Both the position numbers and the translations under genes were made by a program. Below, one piece after another: positions 17,344 to 25,911 of a stretch of 64,000 nucleotides of DNA (positions are counted from its first letter, which is position 1; the number at the start of each line of letters is the position of its first letter). The notes beneath the pieces are model-generated. The model saw only the letters and a program-made list of their open reading frames with translations. It was not told where the DNA came from and made no database searches. Source of the stretch: Mycolicibacterium sp. CH28 (GTDB lineage: Bacteria; Actinomycetota; Actinomycetes; Mycobacteriales; Mycobacteriaceae); assembly GCF_004745805.1 (NCBI RefSeq), contig NZ_SRLQ01000015.1:62001-126000 (forward strand), read 5' to 3'.

Positions 17344-19212
17344 ATCACTCCGGTCAAATGCCGCCGTCAGCCAGTCGGCAACCGCATGCGCTAGCGCGGC
17401 GTGGTTCTCGCGCTTGACGATCTCGTGCCCGTCATCTTCGAAGAGCAGATAGCCGACCGTGCGGCCCCGTTCACGTAGTGCCTCCACGATCTGCTCGGAT
17501 TCACTGACGGGGACGTTGGTGTCGGTGCCGCCGTGCACTACCAGCAGGGGTGCCACCAATGAGTCCACCCGCTGCAGTGGGGACAGCGCATCGAGCAGCT
17601 CGCGGTCGGCGATCGGGTGGCCGTATTCCGGGTAGGAGGCGGCCGCGATCCAGGGCTCGGTATTGCGGTAGAAGGTGCCCAAATCGCTCATCCCGCAGAT
17701 AGAGACACCGGCAACGAACAGCTCGGGATGAAACGCCAGCGCCGCCATCGTCAGATACCCACCGTAAGACCAACCGGCGCAAGCGATCCTCCCCGGATCG
17801 GCCAGGCCGTGCGCACCGAGATAGCTGGCGCAGTCCGCGACGTCATCGATCGCGGCGAACCGCTTGTCCTTGTCGTCGGCGTGGACGAATTCGCGCCCGT
17901 GCCCGCCCGAACCCCGCACATTGGGCGCGAACACCGCGATGCCCTCGTCGAGCAGGCCCGGGAAAATCTCGCTGTGCCCGGGGCGGGCCTGACCCTCCGG
18001 CCCGCCGTGCAGGTAGATCATCATGCCGATCTGCTCCACGCCGGCCGGCGGGCCGTACAGCCACCCGGACAGAGACCGGCCGTCGCGCGCGGTCACGGTG
18101 TGGAACCTGGGGTGCGCGCAGACCGGTCCGATGCTCGGCTTGCGGTCGATGCGCTCCCACTCCCGCGAGCGCGGGTCGACCAGCTCCACGGTGCGCGGCA
18201 TGTCCGCCCCCTGAACCGTCATCGCAACCATCGACCCGCCGGCGCTGATCGACAGTTCACCGGCGACCCGGTTGGGCAGCGGGATCGGTTCACTCAGCGT
18301 CTTGTCGGCATATTCCAGGATCTGTAATTCGCTGCAGCCGTTGATGTTCCACAGCAATGCCACCGTGGACAGATCGTCGCTGACCACGAACTCGTCCAAA
18401 TCGTGACCCGGCCGCTCGGCGACCACGTGGTAGGCGACCCCGTCGGGGGTGACGGTCACCTCGAGCAGACGGCTGTGCGACGCCCCGTTGTCGCTGCGGA
18501 TCAGCGCCCGCACGTAACCGTCGGTGCCGTTGGGCCCGTAGGTGTGCGCGGGGTGGTACAGCTTGGTGTGCTCGCCGTCCAAACCGGACCGCAGCCGTCG
18601 CGGGTGATGGTCGTCGAGGATCACGCCCATATCGGTGCAAGAGCCTGGATCGGAAGGCAGCAAAGCGATTTCGGTAAGCCCCTTGAGCATGATCAGCTCT
18701 CGGTAGCCGCGGGGGCCCACCCCGATCAGCGTCGCGCCAGCCCAGGTGTCGACGAGTCGCCCGCCGGAGCGGCGGTCCAGCACGATGAAACTGCCGTCGA
18801 CCGGATCGATCAGGGTGGACTGGCCGATGCCGTCCTCGCCGGTGCGGATCGCGCAGACCCGGGTGCCGTCCCAGGCGATCAGCTCCGCGGTGCCGGCCAT
18901 ACCGTCCAAGTCCATGCCGTCGACGCGGCGGGCCATCCGGTCGTCGGGGTCGGTGGTGACCACCCAGATCTGGCTGCGGGTGCTGCCTTCGGGTGCGACC
19001 TGGCACGCCAGCCAATGCCCGTCGGCGGAGTGCACCACCTTGGTGACCGGGCCCTCGACCGGCAGTTCGACATCACGGGACGAACTGGCCCGCCAGCCGC
19101 GCAGGAATCGTTGGACGGCACGCGGATATCCACCGTCGTCGACGATGTGCGCGAACGCCGTCCCATCCGGCGACAACGAGGCGCCATAGGTTGCCCGCAC
19201 CTCGTGTTCCAC
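17338..19212 (-). CDS. S9-family (prolyl oligopeptidase-like) serine peptidase
   Basis: 624-residue two-domain protein. An N-terminal beta-propeller (about residues 1-370) holds repeating WD/Kelch-like blades. A C-terminal alpha/beta-hydrolase follows, with the catalytic serine in CAGWSYGGYLTMAA, the Asp in VVHGGTDTNVPVSES and the His in FEDDGHEIVKREN. GLLDEGIAVFAPNVRGSGGHG is the usual strand before the nucleophile. No signal peptide is seen, so it is probably cytoplasmic. The start is GTG 19212 after GAGGTGGC. It is not part of the Rv2506-Rv2507 order I remember, so it is a lineage-specific insertion or a loss in M. tuberculosis. It probably cleaves short peptides; the substrate is unknown. 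Confidence 0.88.
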   Translation of the reverse strand: MEHEVRATYGASLSPDGTAFAHIVDDGGYPRAVQRFLRGWRASSSRDVELPVEGPVTKVVHSADGHWLACQVAPEGSTRSQIWVVTTDPDDRMARRVDGMDLDGMAGTAELIAWDGTRVCAIRTGEDGIGQSTLIDPVDGSFIVLDRRSGGRLVDTWAGATLIGVGPRGYRELIMLKGLTEIALLPSDPGSCTDMGVILDDHHPRRLRSGLDGEHTKLYHPAHTYGPNGTDGYVRALIRSDNGASHSRLLEVTVTPDGVAYHVVAERPGHDLDEFVVSDDLSTVALLWNINGCSELQILEYADKTLSEPIPLPNRVAGELSISAGGSMVAMTVQGADMPRTVELVDPRSREWERIDRKPSIGPVCAHPRFHTVTARDGRSLSGWLYGPPAGVEQIGMMIYLHGGPEGQARPGHSEIFPGLLDEGIAVFAPNVRGSGGHGREFVHADDKDKRFAAIDDVADCASYLGAHGLADPGRIACAGWSYGGYLTMAALAFHPELFVAGVSICGMSDLGTFYRNTEPWIAAASYPEYGHPIADRELLDALSPLQRVDSLVAPLLVVHGGTDTNVPVSESEQIVEALRERGRTVGYLLFEDDGHEIVKRENHAALAHAVADWLTAAFDRSDV

Positions 19213-19351
19213 GCCACCTCACTTTCCCATCACCACCCGGTTACCTCGGTATCACGTTCCACGTCGCCGGCCAGTGGTAAACACGTTGTCGAGCCAACAG
19301 CTGACGAGAAGGGGCTGCCGTACGCGGGTAGCCTGCAACCATGAGGTGGGA

Positions 19352-20110
19352 ATGAACGATCCGCGTCGACCAGAGTGGTCTGAACCGACGCAGTCGGCCG
19401 GCAACGGCTACGCGCCGAGCAACGATCCCGCCTACGCCGGTCAGTATTACGGACCCGGCTACGGGGCACCGTCCTACGGCCAGCCTGGCGTGCCGCCCGT
19501 GTCGCAACCGACCGAGCAATTGCCGTCCTACTGGCAGCACGGGGGCGGCTATCCGCCCAGCGAGCCGCCGCAGCCGCCGCCGGGCCCGCCCAAATCGCCC
19601 AAGTGGTTGTGGATCGCCGCCGCGGTGGCGGTGCTGCTGGTCATCGGGCTGGTGATCGCCCTCGTGATCGTGATGAGCTCGGCCCGGGAGTCCACCGTGG
19701 TGGCCCCGCTGCCTCCACTGTCGGAGACCCCGTCCGCCCCCCGAGCGACAACTTCGCTGCCGACGCCGACGTTGTCCCCATTGCCGACGCCGAGTACCGC
19801 CCCCGGCAGTCCCACCCTGCCCGGTGCGGGTACCAGCCCGACGGGCACCGACACCGTCGTCTACAACGTCTCCGGCGACGGCCGGGCGATCAACATCACC
19901 TACGTCGACACCGGCGGCATCATGCAGACCGAGTTCAACGTGCTGCTGCCGTGGAGCAAAGAGGTGAGCCTGTCGGCGCCGGCACGGGGTTCAGCCAGCG
20001 TCGCGGTCGTCAACGTCGGACGCGACGTGACCTGCAGCGTCTCGGTGAACGGGGTGTCGGTTCGCGAGCGCACCGGCCGCGGCCTGACCATCTGCACCGG
20101 CGCGGGTTAG
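19352..20110 (+). CDS. Proline-rich membrane protein with MmpS-like C-terminal domain (Rv2507-like)
   Basis: 252 residues. A Pro/Gly/Tyr-rich cytoplasmic N-terminus (GQYYGPGYGAPSYGQP; PPSEPPQPPPGPP) runs to about residue 85. One transmembrane helix follows (WLWIAAAVAVLLVIGLVIAL), then a Ser/Thr/Pro linker. The extracytoplasmic domain (residues 165-250) resembles the MmpS fold: YNVSGDGRAINITYVDTGG, LPWSKEVSLSAP, then a CSVSVNGV cysteine region. The ATG at 19352 follows GAGGTGGG. Rv2507 has the same layout. MmpS proteins assist MmpL transporters; whether this one does is unknown, as no mmpL is adjacent. Its stop overlaps the convergent MFS gene by four bases. Confidence 0.82.
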   Translation: MNDPRRPEWSEPTQSAGNGYAPSNDPAYAGQYYGPGYGAPSYGQPGVPPVSQPTEQLPSYWQHGGGYPPSEPPQPPPGPPKSPKWLWIAAAVAVLLVIGLVIALVIVMSSARESTVVAPLPPLSETPSAPRATTSLPTPTLSPLPTPSTAPGSPTLPGAGTSPTGTDTVVYNVSGDGRAINITYVDTGGIMQTEFNVLLPWSKEVSLSAPARGSASVAVVNVGRDVTCSVSVNGVSVRERTGRGLTICTGAG

Positions 20111-21438
20111 ACCCGAGTCCCCCGCTGCTGGCCGGGCACCTTGACCAGCAGCATCCCCACCAGGCCGGCGGCCAGCACTACACACAGCCCAGCCAGCCCG
20201 GCGCGATCGCTGTGGAATGCGTCGACGAAGACGAAGAACAGCCACGGCGCGATGAACGCCACCGCCCGGCCGGTCATCGTGTACAGACCGAAGGCGACGG
20301 CCTCCTTGCCGTCGCTGGCCATCCGCAGCAGCAGGGTGCGCGCCGCGGACTGCGTTGGCCCGACGAACAGCGCCAGTAAGAGCCCGCATACCCAGAACGC
20401 GACCGGCCCGGACAGCGACATCAGGGTGATACCCACCGCGATCAGGGCCGACAGGGACGCCACGATCACCGGCTTGGCCCCGAGCCGATCATCGAGGTGA
20501 CCGCCGGCCACCGCGCCGAAGGCAGCCATCGTGCTGGCGACGACGCCGAAGATCAGCACGTCGGCCTGGGAGATTCCGTAGACGCTGACCCCGAGCACCG
20601 CGCCGAAGGCAAACACGCCGGCCAGCCCGTCCCGGAAGATGGCGCTCACCACCAGGTAGTAGACGAGATTGCGGTCGCGGCGCCACTCGGCGCGCAGGTC
20701 CTGCCACAGCCGGCGATATCCGCCGAGGAGGCCGACGGCTCGGGTGTCGGGCTCGGTGGCTGGGATGAACGTGTGGGCGATCACCAACAGCGGCATCGCG
20801 AACACAACGAACCAGCCGGCCGCCAACAACATCGCCGCCCGCACGTTCTGGCCGTCGTCGACAGGGATGCTCAGCAGACCGCGGCTGGGACCACTTCCGG
20901 CGATGAAGCCGACGTAGATCAGCAGCAACAGCGCGACGCTGCCCAGATAGCCGGCTGCCCAGCCCAGTCCGGAGATCCGCCCAGAGTTCTCCTGCGTGGT
21001 GAGCTGTCGCAGCATGGCGTTGTAGGGGACGCTGGCGAGGTCCCCGCACGCCGCGGTGAAGGCCAGCAGCACCAGGCCCAGGGCGAAGTAGGCCGGATCG
21101 GCGCGAATCAGGCTCATCGCGGCCGTGGACAGCACTGCCAGTGCGCTCAAGATGGTCAGCGCGGCGCGCCGGCGTTGGGGCGCCTGCACCAGCACTCCGG
21201 TGACGGGGGCGAACACCGCGACGGTGAGTCCGGCGATGGTCAGCGCACGGCCCAACCAGCTCGCCGGTGAGGTGTCACCGGGCATCCCGTGGCCGACCGT
21301 GCTGGTCAGATACACCGAGAACACGAAGGTGGCGACGATGGCGTTCATACCGGTGGAACCGCAGTCCCACAGCGCCCAGGCGAGAACTTTCGACCGGCCG
21401 GCGGTCCGGGCAACCGGGGGCCTACTCATTGGGGCCAC
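20107..21438 (-). CDS. Major facilitator superfamily transporter (Rv2508c-like)
   Basis: 443 residues with about twelve membrane segments. The N-terminal region (AWALWDCGSTGMNAIVATFVF) resembles the Atg22/UMF1-type MFS group, often seen beside housekeeping genes in actinobacteria. A cytoplasmic loop with charged residues (YRRLWQDLRAEWRRDRN) separates the two six-helix halves. GTG 21438 is preferred because GGGGGA stands nine bases upstream; ATG 21429 is possible. The substrate is unknown. It is divergent from the cmrA-like gene with only 27 bases between the starts, so the promoters must overlap the two 5' ends or transcripts are nearly leaderless. Confidence 0.85.
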   Translation of the reverse strand: MAPMSRPPVARTAGRSKVLAWALWDCGSTGMNAIVATFVFSVYLTSTVGHGMPGDTSPASWLGRALTIAGLTVAVFAPVTGVLVQAPQRRRAALTILSALAVLSTAAMSLIRADPAYFALGLVLLAFTAACGDLASVPYNAMLRQLTTQENSGRISGLGWAAGYLGSVALLLLIYVGFIAGSGPSRGLLSIPVDDGQNVRAAMLLAAGWFVVFAMPLLVIAHTFIPATEPDTRAVGLLGGYRRLWQDLRAEWRRDRNLVYYLVVSAIFRDGLAGVFAFGAVLGVSVYGISQADVLIFGVVASTMAAFGAVAGGHLDDRLGAKPVIVASLSALIAVGITLMSLSGPVAFWVCGLLLALFVGPTQSAARTLLLRMASDGKEAVAFGLYTMTGRAVAFIAPWLFFVFVDAFHSDRAGLAGLCVVLAAGLVGMLLVKVPGQQRGTRV

Positions 21439-21465
21439 AATAGCGATTCCCCCTACGATTGCCGC

Positions 21466-22272
21466 ATGCCAGTACCCGCTCCCTCACCGGACAGCCGCGC
21501 CGTCGTCACCGGTGCCTCCCAGGGCATCGGTGAGGCGCTGGCCACCGAACTCGCCGCGCGCGGCCACAACCTGATCATCACGGCCCGGCGCGGCGAGGTG
21601 CTCGCCGAGCTGGCCGCCCGCCTCACCGAGCGCTACGGCGTGGTGGTCGAGGTGCGCCCCGTCGACCTGGCCGACCCGCAGGCGCGGACGGCCTTCGCCG
21701 ACGAACTTGCCGGGCGAGACATCTCGATCCTGTGCGCCAACGCGGGCACCGCCACCTTCGGGCCGGTGGCCAAACTGGATCCGGCCGCTGAACGCGCGCA
21801 GGTTCAGCTCAATGTCCTCGGTGTGCACGACCTGGTGCTGGCCGTCCTGCCCGGGATGCTGGCCCGCAAGGCCGGCGGAATCCTGATCTCCGGTTCGGCG
21901 GCCGGCAATTCGCCGATCCCGAACAACGCGACCTACGCCGCCACCAAGGCGTTCGCCAACACGTTCAGCGAGTCGCTGCGCGGCGAGGTGAAAGACTCGG
22001 GCGTGCACGTCACCGTGCTCGCACCGGGCCCGGTACGGACCGAGCTGCCCGACCCGGCAGAGCAGTCGCTGGTGGAGCGGTTGATCCCCGACTTCCTGTG
22101 GATCGACACCGAATACACCGCGCGGCTGTCGCTGGATGGCTTGGAGCGCAACAAGATGCGCATCGTGCCCGGCGTGACGTCCAAGGCCATGTCGGTCGCA
22201 TCGGGATATGCGCCGCGGGCCATCGTCACCCCGATCGTGGGCGCCGTCTACAAGAAGCTCGGCGGCGAATAG
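21466..22272 (+). CDS. cmrA: Short-chain dehydrogenase, mycolate reductase (CmrA/Rv2509-like)
   Basis: 268 residues, the same length as Rv2509 as I recall it. The Rossmann motif VTGASQGIGEALA is at residues 14-26, and NAGT follows the fourth strand. The catalytic Ser is in ISGSAAG, with Tyr and Lys in YAATKAF. The Corynebacterium and M. smegmatis homologues reduce the 3-oxo intermediate left by Pks13 condensation, giving the mature mycolic motif. The neighbours (MFS gene, HerA-like ATPase, orn) match the M. tuberculosis order, which supports orthology. The ATG at 21466 is the only sensible start. It would act in the cytoplasm or at the inner membrane face; loss in relatives perturbs the cell envelope. 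Confidence 0.85.
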   Translation: MPVPAPSPDSRAVVTGASQGIGEALATELAARGHNLIITARRGEVLAELAARLTERYGVVVEVRPVDLADPQARTAFADELAGRDISILCANAGTATFGPVAKLDPAAERAQVQLNVLGVHDLVLAVLPGMLARKAGGILISGSAAGNSPIPNNATYAATKAFANTFSESLRGEVKDSGVHVTVLAPGPVRTELPDPAEQSLVERLIPDFLWIDTEYTARLSLDGLERNKMRIVPGVTSKAMSVASGYAPRAIVTPIVGAVYKKLGGE

Positions 22273-23847
22273 CTAGCGCTTGCGCCTTGCGGTGCCGAAG
22301 ATGCTGCGGGTGATCTCGCGACCGATGACCGTCCCGGCCGAGCGCATCGCGCTCTTGAACGCCGGGCTGTTCATCACCTGGTCGAGCACACCGGGCTCGG
22401 CCTTTTCCACCCGCTTGGGCATCGGCGGCACGTCGATGCCGGTTGGCAGTAGGGGTGGCAGGTCGACGTCCGCCGCGGGCGGGGGCGCCATCTTCGCGGC
22501 CAGCATCTCGTAGGCCGACTCGCGGTCGATGGTCTGGCCGTACTTGAGGAACAGCGGGCTGGACTGGGCCGCGGCCTTGATGTAGTCCGGGCCGATGGTG
22601 TCCATCAGTGACTGCGGCGGCCGAAGCCGCGTCCACGCCACCGGGGTCGGTGCACCCCGCTCGGAGAGCACGGTGACGACGGCCTCGCCGATGCCGAGCG
22701 ACGTCAGGTCGGACTCCAGGTCGTAGAACTGCGTCTTCGGGTAGGTGCGCACCGTCCTGGACAACGCCTTCTGATCGTCAGGGGTGAACGCGCGCAGCGC
22801 GTGCTGGATGCGCGCGCCCAACTGGGACAGCACGTTGTTGGGGACGTCGGTGGGCAGTTGGGTGCAGAAGAAGACTCCGACCCCTTTGGACCGGATGAGC
22901 TTGACCGTCTGCTCGACCTGCTGCAGAAAAGCCTTGGACGCGTCGTTGAACAGCAGGTGCGCCTCGTCGAAGAAGAACACCAGCTTCGGTTTGTCGACGT
23001 CGCCGACCTCGGGTAGGTAGGTGAACAGGTCGGCCAGCACCCACATCAGGAACGTCGAGAACATCACCGGCCGGGCGGCCTGGTCGCCGAGCTCGAGCAG
23101 GCTGATCACGCCGCGGCCCTGCGCGTCGACGCGCAGCAGATCGGCCGGATCGAGTTCGGGTTCACCGAAGAATGTCGCGCCGCCGTCGGCCTCCAGGTTG
23201 ACCAGCGCCCGCAGGATCACCCCGGCGGTCTGCGAGGACACCCCGCCGATGGTCCTTAGCGTCTCCTTGCCCTCATCACTGGTCAGGTAGGTGATCACCG
23301 AGCGCAGATCCTTCAGGTCCAGCAGCGGCAGCCCCTGCTGATCGGCCCAGTGGAAGATCAGCCCGAGGGTCGATTCCTGAGTGGGGTTGAGCCCCAACAC
23401 TTTTGACAGCAGAATCGGCCCGAACGCAGAGATCGTCGCGCGGACCGGGACACCGAGGCCACCGGTGCCCAGCGAGAGGAATTCGACTGGGAACGGCGCC
23501 CCGGTCCAGCCATCGTCGCCGGTGTCCTTGGCCCGCTGCAGGGTTCGCTCACTGGTCTCCCCCGGCCGCGACAGCCCGGAGAGATCACCCTTGACGTCGG
23601 CCATCATCACCGGCACGCCGGCCGCGGACAGCTGCTCGGCGATCACCTGCAACGTCTTGGTCTTGCCGGTGCCGGTGGCCCCGGCCACCAGGCCGTGGCG
23701 GTTCATCATGGCCAGCGGAATGCGGACCTGCGCGGTGGGGTCGACGGCGCCGTCGACGACGACCGAACCGAGGTCGAGTGCGTCTCCGCTGGTGGCGTAG
23801 CCGGCCGCGATCTGCTGGGCTGGAGTCGCTGTTGATTCGGTCGTCAT
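22273..23847 (-). CDS. HerA-like / DUF853 P-loop ATPase (Rv2510c-like)
   Basis: 524 residues. Walker A is GATGTGKTKTL near residues 46-56, followed by MMADVKGDLSG. Walker B is LVFFFDEAHLLF near residue 275, and sensor-like FFCTQLPTDVPNNVLSQLG and RIQHALRAFTP segments follow. This is the DUF853 branch of HerA/FtsK-like translocases, a widespread bacterial protein of unproven function. The C-terminal 120 residues are proline-rich and then basic, ending ARRKR. ATG 23847 is chosen over TTG 23856, with GGAGG nine bases before. Its stop abuts the cmrA stop (convergent). Confidence 0.88.
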   Translation of the reverse strand: MTTESTATPAQQIAAGYATSGDALDLGSVVVDGAVDPTAQVRIPLAMMNRHGLVAGATGTGKTKTLQVIAEQLSAAGVPVMMADVKGDLSGLSRPGETSERTLQRAKDTGDDGWTGAPFPVEFLSLGTGGLGVPVRATISAFGPILLSKVLGLNPTQESTLGLIFHWADQQGLPLLDLKDLRSVITYLTSDEGKETLRTIGGVSSQTAGVILRALVNLEADGGATFFGEPELDPADLLRVDAQGRGVISLLELGDQAARPVMFSTFLMWVLADLFTYLPEVGDVDKPKLVFFFDEAHLLFNDASKAFLQQVEQTVKLIRSKGVGVFFCTQLPTDVPNNVLSQLGARIQHALRAFTPDDQKALSRTVRTYPKTQFYDLESDLTSLGIGEAVVTVLSERGAPTPVAWTRLRPPQSLMDTIGPDYIKAAAQSSPLFLKYGQTIDRESAYEMLAAKMAPPPAADVDLPPLLPTGIDVPPMPKRVEKAEPGVLDQVMNSPAFKSAMRSAGTVIGREITRSIFGTARRKR

Positions 23848-23949
23848 AGGCCGCAACCTCCGTCATTGCTCACGTGATGGCCGCTAAGACACTACTTGGC
23901 GTACCCCGTCTGGAAAGGGTGGAACGCTGCGGCCTGCGGCATGGGCTTA

Positions 23950-24597
23950 ATGTTGACCGCTGTGCGTGACGAATTGGTGTGGATCGACTGCGAGATGACA
24001 GGCCTGGACCTGCGGACCGACAAGCTCATCGAGATTGCGGCGCTGGTCACCGATGCCGAGCTCAACGTGCTCGGCGAGGGCATCGACGTCGTCATCCACG
24101 CTGATGACGAGGCGCTGGGCGGGATGGTCGAGGTCGTCGCCAAGATGCACCATCGGTCGGGGCTCACCGAGGAGGTGCAGGCCTCCACCATCGATCTGGC
24201 CGCCGCCGAGACACTGGTCATGGATTACATCCGCACCCAGGTCAAGCAGGCCAAGACCGCGCCGCTGGCCGGGAACTCGATTGCCACCGATCGCGGCTTC
24301 ATCGCCCGCGATATGCCCACGCTGGACAACTACCTGCACTACCGAATGATCGACGTCAGTTCGATCAAGGAGCTGTGCCGGCGCTGGTACCCCCGGATCT
24401 ACTACGGGCAGCCGGAAAAGGGGCTGGCCCACCGCGCCCTGGCCGACATCCAGGAGTCGATCCGCGAGCTGAAGTACTACCGCCGGACCGCCTTCGTGCC
24501 GCTCCCAGGGCCGTCGACCAGCGAGATTGCCGTCGCGGCGGCCGAGATCGACCAGGTCGGCGATACCGATTCGGCTGTCGGGCCCGAAAGCAGCTAG
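23950..24597 (+). CDS. orn: Oligoribonuclease
   Basis: 215-residue DEDDh 3'-5' exoribonuclease that finishes RNA decay by hydrolysing 2-5-mers, including pGpG from cyclic di-GMP breakdown. Motifs: ExoI WIDCEMTGLD, ExoII AGNSIATDRGFIARD, ExoIII HRALADIQESI. Dimer-region segments YRMIDVSSIKELCRRWYP are also typical. The start is ambiguous: ATG 23941, ATG 23950 and GTG 23962 are in frame. ATG 23950 gives the usual length, while GTG 23962 starts directly at RDELVWIDC. No strong ribosome site is visible for any of them. It is followed 32 bases later by tRNA-His, as in M. tuberculosis. Confidence 0.95.
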   Translation: MLTAVRDELVWIDCEMTGLDLRTDKLIEIAALVTDAELNVLGEGIDVVIHADDEALGGMVEVVAKMHHRSGLTEEVQASTIDLAAAETLVMDYIRTQVKQAKTAPLAGNSIATDRGFIARDMPTLDNYLHYRMIDVSSIKELCRRWYPRIYYGQPEKGLAHRALADIQESIRELKYYRRTAFVPLPGPSTSEIAVAAAEIDQVGDTDSAVGPESS

Positions 24598-24600
24598 TAT
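24595..24600 (+). promoter_or_regulatory. Candidate -10 box of tRNA-His
   Basis: TAGTAT, overlapping the orn stop codon, lies 30 bases before the tRNA. No convincing -35 is seen. Readthrough from orn is an alternative source of the transcript. Confidence 0.3.
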
Positions 24601-24629
24601 CGACGGCGCCGCTCTTCGGGGTGGCAATG

Positions 24630-24702
24630 GTGGCTGTAGTTCAGTTGGTAGAGCACCAGGTTGTGATCCTGGCTGTCGCGGGTTCGAGTCCCGTCAGCCA
24701 CC
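24630..24702 (+). tRNA. tRNA-His (anticodon GTG)
   Basis: A full cloverleaf reads from the sequence: acceptor GTGGCTG pairing with CAGCCAC, D-loop GTTCAGTTGGTAGAGC, anticodon arm CCAGG-TTGTGAT-CCTGG with GTG, T-arm GCGGG-TTCGAGT-CCCGT. The discriminator is C at 24702, and the base before the acceptor (24629) is G, the G-1 expected of tRNA-His. CCA is not encoded. This is the position of hisT after orn in M. tuberculosis. Confidence 0.97.
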
Positions 24703-24708
24703 CTGCAG

Positions 24709-24742
24709 GTCAGGCCCCCTTTCGAGGGGGCCTGACTTTTTT
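24709..24742 (+). terminator. Intrinsic terminator of tRNA-His with TTCG tetraloop
   Basis: A perfect 12-bp stem GTCAGGCCCCCT / AGGGGGCCTGAC closes a TTCG loop (24721-24724) and is followed directly by six T (24737-24742). The GC-rich stem, stable UUCG tetraloop and T-run make this the clearest intrinsic terminator in the window. It sits only seven bases after the tRNA 3' end and isolates the accessory block that follows. Confidence 0.93.
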
Positions 24743-24815
24743 GCGCGCAAGGAGCTTGCGCCCCTTCGGGACTTTGGCGAGCGCGGCATCGCGCCGCGGC
24801 GCTAAGTCCCTGGTC

Positions 24816-25199
24816 TCAGTAATCCCACGGTCCGGGACCCATCATGCCGGGTCCCATTCCGGGCCCCCACTGGCCGGGTCCCATCATTCCGGGCCCCCAC
24901 TGGCCGGGTCCCATCATTCCGGGCCCCCACTGCCCAGGGCCGTACTGCCCAGGTGCCCACTGTCCGGGACCCCAGCAGTCGGGATGCCAGGTGCCGTCGG
25001 CGTCCCAACATCCCGGCGGGTCTAACGGGTTGGGACCCTGCGCCGGATAGCGACTTGTAGAGACTGAGGCCGGCGCAGGTGCCTGGAGGTCTCTTCCGGT
25101 GGCGCCGCCGCTGGGAGCGGCCCAAAGAACCGAGCCGGTCAGTGCAAGGATGGCCGCACTGCTGGTCGTCCAGGTGGTGGCGGTGATCATGATCTTCAC
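24816..25199 (-). CDS. Secreted Met/Gly/Pro/Trp-rich repeat protein
   Basis: 127 residues. An N-terminal signal peptide (AILALTGSVLWAAPSGGA) is followed by a spacer with GCWDADGTWHPDCWGPG, which carries two cysteines and a histidine. The tail is built of ten-residue repeats of the type GPGQWGPGMM, ending GPGPWDY. GTG 25199 is preferred because GAGGAGAAG stands just upstream; ATG 25190 is possible. Met-rich extracytoplasmic repeats are often copper(I) ligands. The next gene encodes a cupredoxin with the same GMGPGMMGPG motif, so a copper or redox role at the envelope is plausible but only inferred. I know no named family. Confidence 0.7.
   Translation of the reverse strand: MKIMITATTWTTSSAAILALTGSVLWAAPSGGATGRDLQAPAPASVSTSRYPAQGPNPLDPPGCWDADGTWHPDCWGPGQWAPGQYGPGQWGPGMMGPGQWGPGMMGPGQWGPGMGPGMMGPGPWDY
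24847..24932. repeat. 30-bp in-frame tandem repeat encoding GPGQWGPGMM units
   Basis: Two near-identical 30-bp units (24873-24902 and 24903-24932, differing at the last base) are preceded by a 27-bp copy lacking one codon (24847-24872). Degenerate copies continue to about 24975. Unit length is a multiple of three, so copy-number change alters protein length without frameshift. Confidence 0.85.
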
Positions 25200-25233
25200 C
25201 CCTTCTCCTCGACGCGAGGGTGTTCCCGATGAG

Positions 25234-25905
25234 TTATCGGGCTGGGCTGACATCCAGTTCGGCATACATGCCGGTCCAGTAGTGACCGGTGATGTTGCAG
25301 ATCAACTCGTAGCGTCCCGGCGTGAGGTTCACGGTGGTCCACCCACTGGCTCCTGACGCGATGCCGGCGTTGGCGGCGTTCTCGTCACCCTTGTCCGCAC
25401 CGCAGGTGCGTGAGGCTTCGCCAAGGCTGCCCGCCTCATCGACCTTGCCGTCCGGACCGATGGCCCGCTGGCCGGGATACTGGCCCTTCGCGAGAGGCAA
25501 GATCACCAATTCGTGGTTCAGAGCGCCGGCATTGGTCACCCGGAAGGACACCTGACCCGGCGGGACTGTGGCCGGATTGAGGACGATCCGCATCATCCCC
25601 GCCATTCCCATCGGCGCGCCTTGACCGCCATTCTGGCCTGGCCCCATCATGCCGTGCATATCGGTGAGGGTTACATCGACGACGGCGCCCGGCAACGCCG
25701 GTACTGCACAGGAGGGAAAGGCGGGAGACCGCCCAGGCCCCATCATGCCCGGACCCATGCCGAAGCCCGGTGGGTAGAGCATGCTCCCGGCCATGCGGTT
25801 CTGCCGCATGGCCATTCCGATGCTCAATGCCACAGCACAGGCGATGGCGACGACCGCCGCCCCGATAGCGATAGCCAAGTCACGCGACCTGCGATCAGCC
25901 TTCAT
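25234..25905 (-). CDS. Membrane-anchored cupredoxin-like (sulfocyanin-type) blue copper protein
   Basis: 223 residues. An N-terminal membrane helix (AIAIGAAVVAIACAVALSIG, residues 11-30) is followed by a Met/Gly segment (GFGMGPGMMGPG, then MHGMMGPGQNGG). The cupredoxin domain covers residues about 75-221. Type-1 copper ligands are visible: His131 in NHELVILP, and Cys203, His208 and Met213 in CNITGHYWTGM. An internal Cys168 (RTCGADKGDEN) lies in an inserted loop. It would face outside and carry electrons or buffer copper. It is followed after 34 bases by the Met-rich repeat protein gene and preceded by a SHOCT gene six bases away, so the three form one transcript. Confidence 0.82.
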   Translation of the reverse strand: MKADRRSRDLAIAIGAAVVAIACAVALSIGMAMRQNRMAGSMLYPPGFGMGPGMMGPGRSPAFPSCAVPALPGAVVDVTLTDMHGMMGPGQNGGQGAPMGMAGMMRIVLNPATVPPGQVSFRVTNAGALNHELVILPLAKGQYPGQRAIGPDGKVDEAGSLGEASRTCGADKGDENAANAGIASGASGWTTVNLTPGRYELICNITGHYWTGMYAELDVSPAR

Positions 25906-25911
25906 CGGCGG

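Noticed and set aside
24847..24932. Direct repeats as a CRISPR array
   Set aside because: Units are contiguous without spacers and encode in-frame peptide repeats.
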